Below, piece after piece: positions 41,033 to 51,486 of a stretch of DNA of 64,000 nt. The translations under genes and the position numbers were made by a program. The stretch lies in the NCBI GenBank assembly GCA_013368325.1, contig JAACJK010000225.1, forward strand, positions 473,179-537,178, in the 5' to 3' direction. The stretch is from Ephemerocybe angulata. Lineage: Eukaryota; Basidiomycota; Agaricomycetes; Agaricales; Psathyrellaceae. Within the stretch, counting starts at the first letter, position 1, and each line of letters starts with the position of its first letter. The notes beneath the pieces were generated by a model. The model ran no database searches, was not told where the DNA came from, and worked only from the letters and a program-made list of their open reading frames with translations.

Positions 41033-42188
41033 ATGTGGTTGTTTCTTAGAGGTGCGTCTGACAGTGCAATTTGTCTACGCGTCGTGTTGATATTTATTGA
41101 TGTAGCCGATCCCAAGCACAATCCGCTTCCTGTGGAACTTCAGGATCGCATCCTCCGATGCCTTCCGCTTCGAGATCTCAGGTCGCTGGGCGCCATCGAG
41201 AAATTACGGGAGGATATGAAGACTCATTTGAAAGAGCGCATCGTGAGGCTCCTCGTATCTTTCGGATTGGATGGACAGGATTCCATCGACATGATGAGAT
41301 CTACAGGCACTATTGTGTCGGGATCGGCTGCATTGGAGATTGTGTCTCCTGGCTCCTGTGAGCCTCGAGACTTGAATATGTATTGTCCAGCCGGTTCGGC
41401 GCAGGGGGCTATCAGGTTAATCCTCGCTACCAAAGGATTCGTGGAGGACCCATACCCTCTGAAGACCCTCTTGACCGAACGAACACCCTTTAGCCGGTTC
41501 GAGGTCAACAACGGTATCAAGCGACTTTACCGATTCATCCACCGTCCGTCCTCCAAAGTGGTCACTTTAGCCGAATCTATCTCGACTTCCCCCGTGGCAC
41601 CCATATTGTTCTTCCATTCCACCTTGCTGATGAACTACATAACTGGGAGCGGCGCGGTCTGTCTCTACCCTGAACTCACTTATAGAAGGATCGGTACGAC
41701 GCTCCTCATCTTTTTTACTTCATGTTTTACTCAATACCTTTTTGACTGCAGGCCTGCTTAATTACTCGCAAAATTTCGACAAGATCCATAAGCCAGGGGT
41801 GCTCAAACGTTGGGAGCGCTTGGGGATGGATATATGCTCAGATTGCCGTGAATGGCACGACGACCATCCCAGTATGTCTCCTAAGGTCAGGAGGGGGATG
41901 TGCCAGTGGGCTTACCGGCAAACAAACGACGAGTGGACGGGTACAATGGACTTCCGATCTGGAGCGCGGTTGACGCTGGGCCCAATCTTGGCGTGGCGAT
42001 TGGGGCACTTATACAGAGGGAGGAAGGATGTCATGTACCACAAGACAAGCGTCCATTTGGTGCACGAGGAGTGGTTCAAGCTGTGTTTGTACAAAACTGC
42101 GGTCGAATGGGTCAGGTACTATGCACCTACTGATATGCTGACTGGAGAGATCGACTCTGCAAGTTGGAAGCGGTCTTTTCCTCAGTAG
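41033..42188 (+). CDS. F-box/nucleotidyltransferase-like family protein, paralogue 5
   Basis: Exons 41033-41051 (19 nt, MWLFLR), 41106-41693 (588 nt) and 41752-42188 (437 nt) join to 347 residues. Exon 2: NPLPVELQDRILRCLPLRDL (F-box-like), SGSAALEIVSPGSCEPRDLNMYCP (D-L-N version of the signature), RTPFSRFEVNNGIKRLYRF and ILFFHSTLLMNYITGSGAVC. Exon 3: FDKIHKPGVLKRWERLGMD, DWHDDH-like CREWHDDHPS, RRGMCQWAYRQTNDEW and LGPILAWRLGHLYRGR. It directly follows the SSB-like gene in the same orientation (248 nt apart). That pair recurs at 46.1-48.5 kb. Intact; function unknown. Confidence 0.8.
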
Positions 42189-44359
42189 ACCGGTGCCTAG
42201 GGATGAAGATACCAGGCTGAACGCCTCACCGCTGCCTATAGAAATACGTTCTCGTTTGTATTGTCGTTGTAAATCGCCGACATGGTGTTATATTTATCTT
42301 GATTCCACATGCATCAATCCATCAGTGCCAAGCCGGCCAAATCCGAAAGCCGCAACCCGGTAACCTTTTATTACCGGTACCCGGTTTCCCCCTCAGTTGT
42401 CTTTTTGCCTCCCTACTTATGCTCATCCATCATCGGCCACCTTCTCTACGCCTATGGCACTGCCTGACCTCACCAAGGCCCAAGGCCCAGCGGATACTCG
42501 CAGCCAAACGCAAGCCGACCCAAGCGCGGAGCGCTTGGTCGATGGCTCTGACGATGTCATTGATCGCGTAACCGCATTTGAACCGCATGCACATTGCACG
42601 GACAACCTCACCGCGCTTCCCTCCCTTCCACCACCTCGTGCGCCTGCACTGTCGCCTCCAGTCCTCCCTCGGCCATCCCTGGGCTCCTTTACCCACCATA
42701 GCGCACACCAGAAACAGTAGGCTCGACTCCTGTCGTGGATCGGCCACAATGTCAATGACGACCAGCAGGCAGTATTACCGTCGATCCCGCTTGCACGGGA
42801 CCAGCTTGGCTAGTCCGCAACGGCGCCAGGGATGCACACGACTTGTGAGCATGGGAGTACCTGCAAAGTACATAGAGTGCTTAGCTTGTGTTGCTAGATC
42901 GGGATGCTTCACCCCCAAAGACCACGGCCAGACAAGACATCGGCAATGTGCTCGCTGTAGGGTGTGGGGCCACAACAATGACAATGTGAGTCGTCCAATA
43001 ATCAGTCTAAAAGCATCATCCTTGATGCTGGTTGTCAAAGATTCGAGGATCAACGAAAATTCGCGATGCAAGAGCTCACCCCGCAAAGGCTGGGCACACC
43101 CCTCAACGCACGGCGCTACGACTTCACACTTCGGCACAATAACTAGTGCAACCTAGCACGACGAGGCCGCGTTTTTCCTCAAGAACCGACAGTGCGACAC
43201 CAGTTATTATCCTGTAAGAGATTTGGAAGCGGCGAGCGCTGCAACGCCTGCAAGACCTACCTCTGGTTCAAGAATGGGTACGACACATCGGTGGGAGGGA
43301 TTTTGGTGAGTGCATAGCCCGGATCTATTAAGAACGGTGTACTCACAATGCGAAGGTTGCCTGGACGGTCCCAACGAAGGCCTTAGGCACCAGATTTGCC
43401 CTCGAGAACCGGTGCAACGGCAAGTCCGACCCAGCACGGCGAGGCTGCGCGTGTGCCTTGGAGAACCGACACAACAGCATCCACGGTCCCAAGAATTGGC
43501 GCGATGGTGCATGCTGCAAGGCATTCCAGTGAGTACATACCCCAGACCTACGAAGCACGAGGTACTCACCATGACGAAGGGCGTGTTCCCGACTGAGGGG
43601 ATCGTGCGCGTTTCCAGCTGGCAAGGGTCGTGGGGTGTGTCATGGGGAGGTGCGCCATGGCGCATTGGCGCAGGTAGCGCACATTGTATTGCTCGTCGTC
43701 CCCACGACGGAACTTTGTCATCGTCGGCTCCATCCAGCTCGAGGTACGTCTTCTGCGTTCGTCTCAAGGCTGTTGTTTGGTGTTGATGCATTCCCGTCCT
43801 GTGAATAGCCTCTGCCGCCTTAGAACTCCTTACCCACGTCGCTTCTTTCTGTTCTCCACCGTCCCCATGCTTGTCGTTGTTTTGAAAATATACCCGATCA
43901 GTCGAATATCTCGCCTATAGTACCGACGACCACTTTATACTAGGCCCTTTCCTACGGAGGAGGTCGGCCCCTTAATATACTGAGATGAGGTTTGTATGGG
44001 CTGGCTCGTTGAATCATCTGCCGTCGTAATCGCTCACTACCCTTGTACTATCTAGGTTTTGTTTGAAATCGTTTGCTTGTGCGTATGTTCCGTCATGGAC
44101 TCCAGCGAGGCACGTATTTCAGTTTCCGACAGTGGTCCCGAACCATGTCTACACGACGCTAGTGCCCTACGGTGAATGGCGATTTCCCTCCTCTCACCCA
44201 TCTTGATTCTGTCCGTCATCCCACTTTGCATCTCCACTATCGACGTTTAGCTTGCCCGCTTCTTCCTTTCACCTTCTTCTCGTCTTGGACTTTACTTGAA
44301 GACGACGCCCTTTGCCCTTCGCTGACTTTCTTGCTGGCACCTTCTCTCATCCAGCTAGG
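42189..44359. other. Low-information region with cysteine-rich gene debris
   Basis: No intact gene seen. Plus-strand fragments such as CLACVARSGCFTPKDHGQ, GSGERCNACKTYLWFKNG near 43210-43270 and ALENRHNSIHGPKNWRDG near 43460-43520 look like repeated remnants of a cysteine-rich family. They are broken by stops and frame changes. GTGAGTACAT/GTGAGTGCAT plus TACTCAC motifs recur near 43303-43350 and 43530-43575, suggesting an internal duplication of about 220 bp. The segment just before 44360 is presumably the promoter of the next gene. Confidence 0.4.
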
Positions 44360-45504
44360 ATGTATTTCATGTTCAGTAAGTCAGATCGGAGAGATGGCCT
44401 GCGCTTCGAGCTTAACGTCGCCCAGGAACACCCACTGAGCCGCTGCCACTTCACTTGCACGATGCGATCCTCAAACTTCTGCCGCTGTCCGGCTTGCAAG
44501 CGGTCGCCTCGCTGCCCGACATGCAGCAGGCAATCCGTCACCATCTCAAGTCCCGTGTCCTCGCTCTCTTGACGTCCTTCTCTTTAGAGGCGCAAGAATG
44601 CTTGGATATGATGGTGGCTTCTGGCACCATCATCTCTGGTTCGGCTGCCCTCTTCGTCGCGGTTCCTGGGTCGCCTGCGCCGTCTGACCTCAACTTCTAC
44701 TGCCCCATGGGGGCAGCCAAACACGCGATACTGTATATGGCCACTCTTCCAGGATTTGTTCGACGGTCTACGGCTATTAGGTTGGTTGCGGAGGAAAGAA
44801 CGCCTAGCAGCAGACTCAACGTCAACAACGGGGTCCGAAGAATGTATCGATTCGTGAATGCGTCTACCGGGAAAGCGGTCACTCTCTTTGAATCCGTCTC
44901 GGCCTCTCCAGTGGTCCCGCTGGTCTTTTTCCATACCTCGCAGCTCATGAACTACATAACTGGAAGGGGGGTTATAAGTTTATATCCTGATCTGACGGAA
45001 GACTACTCAGGTACTAAAGGATTGCTATGTATGTTATCGCTGACTTCGTGCTGATGTCGATTACCCCTAGGATTTCTAAATGTGCATCCCGACTTCGACT
45101 GGGTGCACAAGCCCCTCATTACCGAAAAATGGATTGGCCTGGGAATGAGGGTGATCCGCGACTGCAGCGAACATCATCTTGATCATTCCCTCCGGTCAGC
45201 AGCTTCCCGGCGAGGGATGTGCCAATGGGATGCTCGCAAGACGACGGATCAGTGGATGTTGAAAGTGGCCTTCAGCGCTGGTTGCATCGAACCGAATATC
45301 GGTCCTGCTGTCTCGTGGCGGTTGGGCCGGCTCTTCCCCATCAAAGGTGAATCTGTCGCTCAAAGCGTCTCTATTGAATTGGTGGGGAGAGAGTGGTATT
45401 TCAGCACCTTCCGCCCTGGTCGTGAGTGGATCGAATACTATGTCCCCGTCGACGAGACCGGCACAAAGCCTGTTAAGGAACTGTGGAAGAGGTCGTACCC
45501 TTAA
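44360..45504 (+). CDS. F-box/nucleotidyltransferase-like family protein, paralogue 6
   Basis: Exons 44360-44375 (16 nt, MYFMF), 44426-45010 (585 nt) and 45071-45504 (434 nt) give 344 residues. Exon 2 has TEPLPLHLHDAILKLLPLSG, ISGSAALFVAVPGSPAPSDL then NFYCP, and LNVNNGVRRMYRF. Exon 3 has FDWVHKPLITEKWIGLGM, RRGMCQWDARKTTDQW and IGPAVSWRLGRL. All junctions are canonical and in frame. It is most similar in layout to paralogues 1 and 8. Neither a shared promoter element nor a clear TATA box was found upstream. Function unknown. Confidence 0.8.
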
Positions 45505-45988
45505 CCGTAGGCGCGCACTGTGTCAATACTTAGGTGAAAAACGCACGCTTGGCTTGGAATGTTTTTTAGTTCCCATATTTGTTTTTCTACGAACCTCTGT
45601 ACTTCTGAGGCCATAACAATCTTCCAGAGCGATTCACATGTCGAAGTACCCCTTGTATAATTTTGTTATCAATTATCGGGAATTGGGTTGTCATGTTCTA
45701 GACCATATTCTGAAGGTATTCCTGGACAATGAAAGTGGGAAGGTTTCAAGTTTTCAAGTTGTCTGCTCAATTTCTGCTCAATGGCAGGCGCTCGGTTGGA
45801 CATCAAATTACTAAAAAGAGACCGATTCCAGATGGAACAGAGATAAGATTAGATAGCAGCCAGGTATGTCCCATCCGCAGGACCTGTATACTAGTGGCCC
45901 GCATATTTCTTCAGAGTTCGCGAACAATGTATGGATACCCCTGAATTTAGGGAGAATATGTGTGCAACATGTACTCTGCGCCGGGCCC
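45505..45988. other. Intergenic, no gene
   Basis: Nothing supported. There is a short AT-rich stretch after the paralogue 6 stop and a small direct repeat (TTTCAAG twice near 45743-45757; TCTGCTCAAT twice near 45762-45783). Confidence 0.4.
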
Positions 45989-46047
45989 AAGTAAGCACTT
46001 AGCATTTTCAGTCTACCACGTTCTCTGCTAGCGGAGGATATAAAATA
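45989..46047 (+). promoter_or_regulatory. Shared element and TATA box before SSB-like copy 2
   Basis: AAGTAAGCACTTAGC at 45989-46003 is a diverged copy of the shared element and TATAAAATA lies at about 46039-46047. No in-frame ATG follows before the first recognisable exon of the SSB-like copy, so the promoter may be a leftover from the duplication. Confidence 0.4.
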
Positions 46048-46116
46048 AGTAGTCCGTGCCAGTTATCTTGTTGCCAATAACAGGATCCAGGTCTGCCCAG
46101 AGGGCCATTGTTCCAG

Positions 46117-46956
46117 GAACCCTTGGAACTCTCCTTCTACTGTCGCCACTCAAAACAGATTCACGGTCTCGTCTCCTTTATTCCAGAACCCAAAGCTCGT
46201 GCCAGGGGATTTGGTCGTTATGACCTTCAAAATAGTCTTCAGCGCTTCTGGTGCCTACTGGCAAATGTCATTTGCACCGATCCAGGCCATTCGCATGGGC
46301 CAGATATCCGGAAAGGTCCTAGGAAAAGTAGGCGATGCGGAAGACCATTCGAGGCTCAACCTTCCCAGAGAGGGAGATAAGCTTAAAGCGTTCACAGGTG
46401 AGGCTGTAAGGTAGTCACGACAACTGGCTGACATCCTTACCTCTCGTGCGTGCGCCTAGCCCCGTCCTCTCCCAAGGCCGAGACGCTTGAGACCAACAGA
46501 CCCAGCAGCCCTGTCGAGGAGCATCTTGTCAAAACGGAGGGAAAAGCCAAGGCGGAGCGTTTGCCGAAGGGTAGCAAGTCTGCGTCGGAAGTCGAAGAGG
46601 AGGTGTCGGGGTCGTCCACTTACGATCCAGAGAATAGTTCGGCAGAAGGCGACGATCGTCGTCGGCGCAGGAGTCTCTCTTGGGTCCCGATCGCTTCTAT
46701 CGACGGGAGTCCGCTCAGTTCCGCTCCAGAAAGTCCTCTGGTATCAGATCACGAAGTCGAAAGTGACCATCCGTTCGAATACGTCAAAGTCAATACGAGG
46801 CGACGAGGTAGAAACAAGCTCGAGGGGAAAGGCGGGCGAGCCAAGAAGGAGGTCGTCAAAAAGGTGGTAGCGCCGAAGGGCGGCAAGGGTGGGAAGCGCC
46901 CGGCGGCGTCTAGCCCGGAAAAGAGATCGACCCAGAACGTCAAGAGCAAGAAGTGA
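46117..46956 (+). pseudogene. SSB-like protein copy 2, truncated and with internal deletion
   Basis: Exon 46117 to about 46393 reads NPWNSPSTVATQNRFTVSSP then LFQ. It jumps directly to NPKLVPGDLVVMTFKIVF, whereas copy 1 has about 56 more residues between those points; the deletion keeps frame. After a GTGAGG..GCCTAG intron the second exon (about 46460-46956) holds the Ser/Pro-rich tail with SGSSTYDPENSSAEG and VSDHEVESDHPFEYVKV, and a basic end. The N-terminal exons of copy 1 are not found upstream and no ATG starts this frame, so I call it a likely pseudogene. A start further left, or at a non-obvious exon, cannot be excluded. Confidence 0.6.
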
Positions 46957-47311
46957 TAGGTGATAGGTGATAGTGAATGCCGCCTTAGCACCGCCTTGGC
47001 ACCACCTTGGCACCGTTGATATGTATCGGAGCTTGAAACTAGTGATGGTGTGTAGCAAGGATATACACGTATATCAAACAGCATACCTACCTCTGTATTG
47101 CGCCTGACATCCTGACCTTACCTACCTACTTACCTTCCGCTTCCTACCTCCTCACCTTTCGCTTCCTACCTCCTCACCTTTCGCTTCTATCGATGTACAG
47201 AGTACTTATGTACCAAACAATGCGTCATCGTCTGCCATATATCCAACGTTTATAAGATGCAGCCGTTCTTTGGTATCGTTCCGCATCTACTTACCCTTTG
47301 TCTTCTTCCTG

Positions 47312-48465
47312 ATGTGGTTGTTTCTCAGAGGTGAGCATCCGGACCTCCTACCTCTGTGCCACCGTCCGTTCAACTGAATATCCCGCAGCCGATCGCAGCC
47401 ACTACCCGCTTCCCGTGGAGCTTCAAAACCGCATCGTTCGTCTACTGCCGCTCCGCGATCTGAACGCTTTACGCACCATACCCCGACTGAAGGAGAGCAT
47501 GGAAAGCCACTTAAAGGGCCGCGTTGTTCGGCTCTTGGTGTCGTTTGGTCTGGACAGCGAGGAGACGCTAAACATGATGTCGGCCACGGGTACGATCATA
47601 TCCGGCTCGGCCGCGCTAATGATAGTGTCTCCTGGTTCGTGTGAGCCTCGCGACTTGAACCTGTACTGCCCGTCAGGGGCCGCCCGAGGAGCCATCAAGC
47701 TGATTCTAGGTTCCAAGGGCTTCATAGAACCCCCTCACGCCCTCAAGGCCCTCCTGACCGAACGGACCCCCTTCAGCAGGTTCGAAGTCAACAACGGGGT
47801 CAAGCGTATCTACCGATTTGTCAACGTCACCTCTTCGCAGGTTATCACTCTGTCCGAATCCATTTCAACGTCTCCGGTGGCCCCGATCCTGTTCTTCCAT
47901 ACCTCCCTCTGATGAACTATGTGTCTGGATCCGATGCTGTGTCTATGTACCCCGAACTCATGGGTCGGTGTATCGGTAAGCCCTCATCGTTCGTACATAC
48001 CGGCGGCTACTAACACGAGAATACTCACAGGACTTCTCAACTGCTCCGAGACCTTCGACGAGATCCACAAACCCAACGTTCTGGACCGATGGAGGGCACT
48101 TGGTATAAAGATATGTGACGATTGTCGCGACTGGCATGATGACCACCCGAGCCTGTCTCCTTCGGCGCGACGAGGGATGTGCCAGTGGGCATACAGGCAA
48201 ACCAACGCGAATGGGTGTCGAGGATGCCATTTCGATCCGCGGCTGGGGGAAATTGGGCCCCGTCCTGGCCTGGCGTCTGGCGCATCTGTTTCGAGGGAGA
48301 ACGGAGGTCATGCACCACAAGACCAGTGTGCATCTGATCCACGAAGAGTGGTTCAAGATGTGTCTGTACAAGACTGCGGTAGAGTGGGTCAGATACTATG
48401 CACCGTTCGACACCAAGACCGGCGTGATTGATGGGGCTACATGGAAGCGATCCTTCCCCCAGTAA
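47312..48465 (+). pseudogene. F-box/nucleotidyltransferase-like paralogue 7, frameshifted
   Basis: Same layout as paralogue 5: exon 1 47312-47330 (MWLFLR), exon 2 47389-47975, exon 3 48031-48465. Exon 2 is 587 nt, one short of its closest relative (588), and the frame breaks at ILFFHTSL followed by two stops, where the relative reads STLLMNY. Exon 3 is 435 instead of 437 nt and shifts near 48205-48250, between CQWAYRQTN and LGPVLAWRLAHLFRGR. Otherwise it is very similar (RTPFSRFEVNNGVKRIYRF). Either a recent pseudogene or one with sequencing errors; two independent small deletions in unremarkable sequence favour the former slightly. Confidence 0.75.
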
Positions 48466-48744
48466 AAGGTTCGCGTATGCTCTCCGTCCTTCGCCCCTGC
48501 TCGGCTGACTTCTCTTCTTTCACCAGCACTTGGCCTACCCAACATAACAACCGGGCGCGCAGAAACTAGTATACGTGTTCGTCGCTTCCGTTCATGCCTG
48601 TATTCCGTCCGTCGTGTTCGTATAGACATGCTTATGATTGCGAGCCCACGGATGGTCGTTGCGATTCCCAGACCCTCTGGCTTCGACCTTCTGCTCCGTC
48701 CTACACCCAGCTCGTTGCACTACCTGCTTTCTTAGCTTCGACCA

Positions 48745-49918
48745 ATGTTTTTCCTTTACGGTGAGTGGCTATGTTGTGCAACTAGACGTCGTCGGCAGCT
48801 GAGACTTTTCGTTACGCTTCGCCGTCGACTCTGATCCTCAGATCGTCTACACGACCCTCTACCCGCCGACATCCAGGACGAAGTTCTCCAATGGCTTCCT
48901 CTATCCAGCCTCAACACGCTATCTAAGCTTCCTGACATGAAGGCGGTGATCAAGAAGCATCTTCGGCAGAGAGTGGTCCATGCGCTGAAGCGCTTTTTGG
49001 AGGACCCTGATCCGTGCCTACGCATGATGGCAGAGACTGGCACCATCCTCTCCGGCTCGACAGCCCTTCAGGTTGTGACGCCCGGTAGTTGCATCCCTAC
49101 TGACCTCAATTTTTATTGCCCGAAAGGGTTCGCGTCAGCCGCAGTGCGTCAACTGCAGGCTATTCCCAACATTCAGAGGGTGCCGCTTCCCGCGAAGAAA
49201 GTTGGGGCCGAAAGAACCCCTTTCACCAAGCTCAACGTCAATCGTGGCGTCCGTAAAATATACCTCTTCCGGCACAACGCGTCTGGCAAGAGGATCACTC
49301 TCTGCGAATCTATCGCAGATTCTCCCCTGGTCCCGCTCTTTTTTTTTCATTCAACGCTTCTGATGAACTATGTGAGCGGGAAAGACGTAGCCTGCTTTTA
49401 TCCAACGCTCACCGAACGCTGCGCCGGTTAGTAGCACCCGTCATTCGAGACTCTAGCCAATCACTCACAATTTTTCCCGTGGTTTTACAGGTCTAGTTAA
49501 CCTTCACGTCGACTTCGCCCTCCTCCACAAACCTGGTCAAGTCGATAAATGGGTCGACATGGGGTTCGACATTCGAGCCCATTGCTTGAGCATCCACTCT
49601 GTCCACACGACAGGCTGCCCAGGACCCGTTGGAGATGCCTGCCAGTGGGCGTCGAGAAGGACAGATGATAAGTGGGCTACGGTTTTGTCTTTCGAAGAGA
49701 CAGACGCACAAGCAGGCCCCATCATTGCTTGGCAGCTTGGACGCTCTGCTGGCACAGGGAACAAGCGAGGGATTCTCTCTGGTGCAGTTCAGGTGGCAGG
49801 TGATAAGTGGTACATGAGCACCTTCAGACCAGGAGGGGTGTGGGTCGAATATTACGCGCCCGTCAACAAGAGAACAGGCCAGACGGTTAGTGCGTGGTGG
49901 ATGTGCTCGTTCCCTTGA
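48745..49918 (+). CDS. F-box/nucleotidyltransferase-like family protein, paralogue 8
   Basis: Exons 48745-48760 (16 nt, MFFLY), 48842-49426 (585 nt) and 49491-49918 (428 nt) join to 342 residues. Exon 2 has HDPLPADIQDEVLQWLP, LSGSTALQVVTPGSCIPTDL then NFYCP, and RTPFTKLNVNRGVRKIYLF. Exon 3 has FALLHKPGQVDKWVDMGFD, a CQWASRRTDDKW block and AGPIIAWQLGR. No defects. The D-L-N form of the signature again suggests impaired catalysis. Function unknown. Confidence 0.8.
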
Positions 49919-50785
49919 TTCGTGACACACGCTTCTTTGTATCCCCGATCTTTTTTCGACAAGAATCGCCAGTACCATACCAGTCCCCGTTCATCTGAGG
50001 AGGGCCATCGCTGTTCGTTAAGGTGCGTGACGTCCGGTCGAATGAAGAGACCGGCCGTATGCACGAAATTTTGTTTAAACTGTCAGGGGTAGCATCAGGA
50101 TCAGCACGGTTGTTGTAGGAGTACCCGTCGTTTAAGCAGATCAAGGACTACTCGCGGGGGTTGACGTCCTATCTGGACTTTTTGAGGTGCGTCGATACCC
50201 GTTTTGAAGTTCCTTCACTTACAATTCATCGGAGTGACTTGTTCGCCCTCGAAAGACGATAGCTTACCGACTATATGATCCTCTCGCACTCTCTTGTTGC
50301 ATCCGCATTGTCTCTGTGGACACAAGGTCCACGATTTGCGAGATCGGGCCCTCCTGAAGGGATCTTCGTCGTTTCGTTCCCCATTGTCCGCCCCACCCCA
50401 CAGCCGTTTCTCTTGCGATGGTACTGCTCCGCTTCTTGGACCTTATTCAGCCAATACTGGCGCGGTTCTCTCCGTTTCTCTCTTGGTGCGGGGCGCGGGA
50501 GCGTTGAAGGCGGCGCACGGTTCCTTGAACTACAACCATCAGCTGGGGTGGATGTCTTGCTGATTCCTTTGCCCTTGAACTAAATCACCAGAAGAGATAA
50601 ATGCCTTACTGAATGCCTTTAACAAGAACCACCAGTCGGGAGTGGATGACTTGGGAATCAACCTTTTATTCAACCTGTGTAACAAACAGGTACACGCAGG
50701 TACACGCAATGCTTTCAAACCAAACGATGCCAGGTCATCGATGGCAACTCTTCTTCAGCAACCACCACCACACCACCATTATACA
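49919..50785. other. Intergenic, no gene recognised
   Basis: Short frames only. Paired short direct repeats such as AGGTACACGC near 50689-50708 are seen. No domain or promoter could be supported, apart from a weak TATA-like CATTATACAA just before the small gene that follows. Confidence 0.4.
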
Positions 50786-51134
50786 ATGTCAACCCCAAGC
50801 TCTCCTTCTGAAACTTCCCTCCCCAGGTAGGACATCACCTTTCTCCTTATGCGCCTCTATTGATACCGTGATATGATAGTGAGGACAATGGCGGCGGCCG
50901 GTTTTGGGAAGGAGCACACGATTTTCGCATTGAAAACTTGAGGAGTGAGTACGTGCTTTCGGAAATCCTGAGTCTTTTCTCATATTTCTGCGTGCAGTAA
51001 TTCAGGCGAACAATGCCTTCTTCGCATGCACGCAGGGTCGTCACGTCTTTGAAGCGGCTGTGGTGGTCTTGTTGGCGATCATCCTGGCTCTTCTCCTGGC
51101 CCTGTACGCGAAGTGCCCGTGCCAGGAGATGTAG
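50786..51134 (+). CDS. Small single-pass membrane protein with Cys-rich end (tentative)
   Basis: Exons 50786-50826, 50880-50944 and 50998-51134 join in frame to 80 residues: an MSTPSSPSETSLPSED start, a soluble middle (FWEGAHDFRIENLR), then one hydrophobic segment FEAAVVVLLAIILALLLALY and a KCPCQEM end. The layout is that of a tail-anchored membrane protein with a possible palmitoylation site. Intron phases (2 then 1) and the TM-plus-Cys ending are the same as in the small gene at 63.4-63.9 kb. No known family recognised. An ATG further upstream in the same frame (MATLLQQPPP) would add about 15 residues. Confidence 0.5.
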
Positions 51135-51324
51135 ATGAGTGATTCGAATTGTATTTACAAAGATGGACCTGAAAATGATAGTTGAACGTTTGAACGCCCA
51201 TGCAACGCGTAAACTGAACTCGCTGTTCCGACCGTAAGGTAAACTACTGTCCCTCGCGCAGCGAACGAACATAGGTTCTCCCTGCTCTTCGCACACTGCG
51301 CAGGGCCTCACACAGCTCTTCCTG

Positions 51325-51486
51325 GACATCCACCACCGTCTTCAAGAATCTCGCCCTCCCCAGCATCGGCCAGTTCACCATCCTCGATCGCAGGATCGCC
51401 TCTCGGACATCCACCACCGTCTTCAAGAATCTCGCCCTCCCCAGCATCGGCCAATTCACCGTCCTCGATCGCAGGATCGCCTCTCC
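51325..51486. repeat. Two tandem 81-bp repeats
   Basis: Units 51325-51405 and 51406-51486 differ at only a few bases (both start GACATCCACCACCGTCTTCA). In the minus-strand frame they encode two 27-residue units, but I see no convincing gene around them. Confidence 0.9.

Noticed and set aside
43150..43560. GATA-type zinc finger (CNAC-like pieces)
   Set aside because: Cysteine spacing does not complete a finger and the frames are broken by stops.
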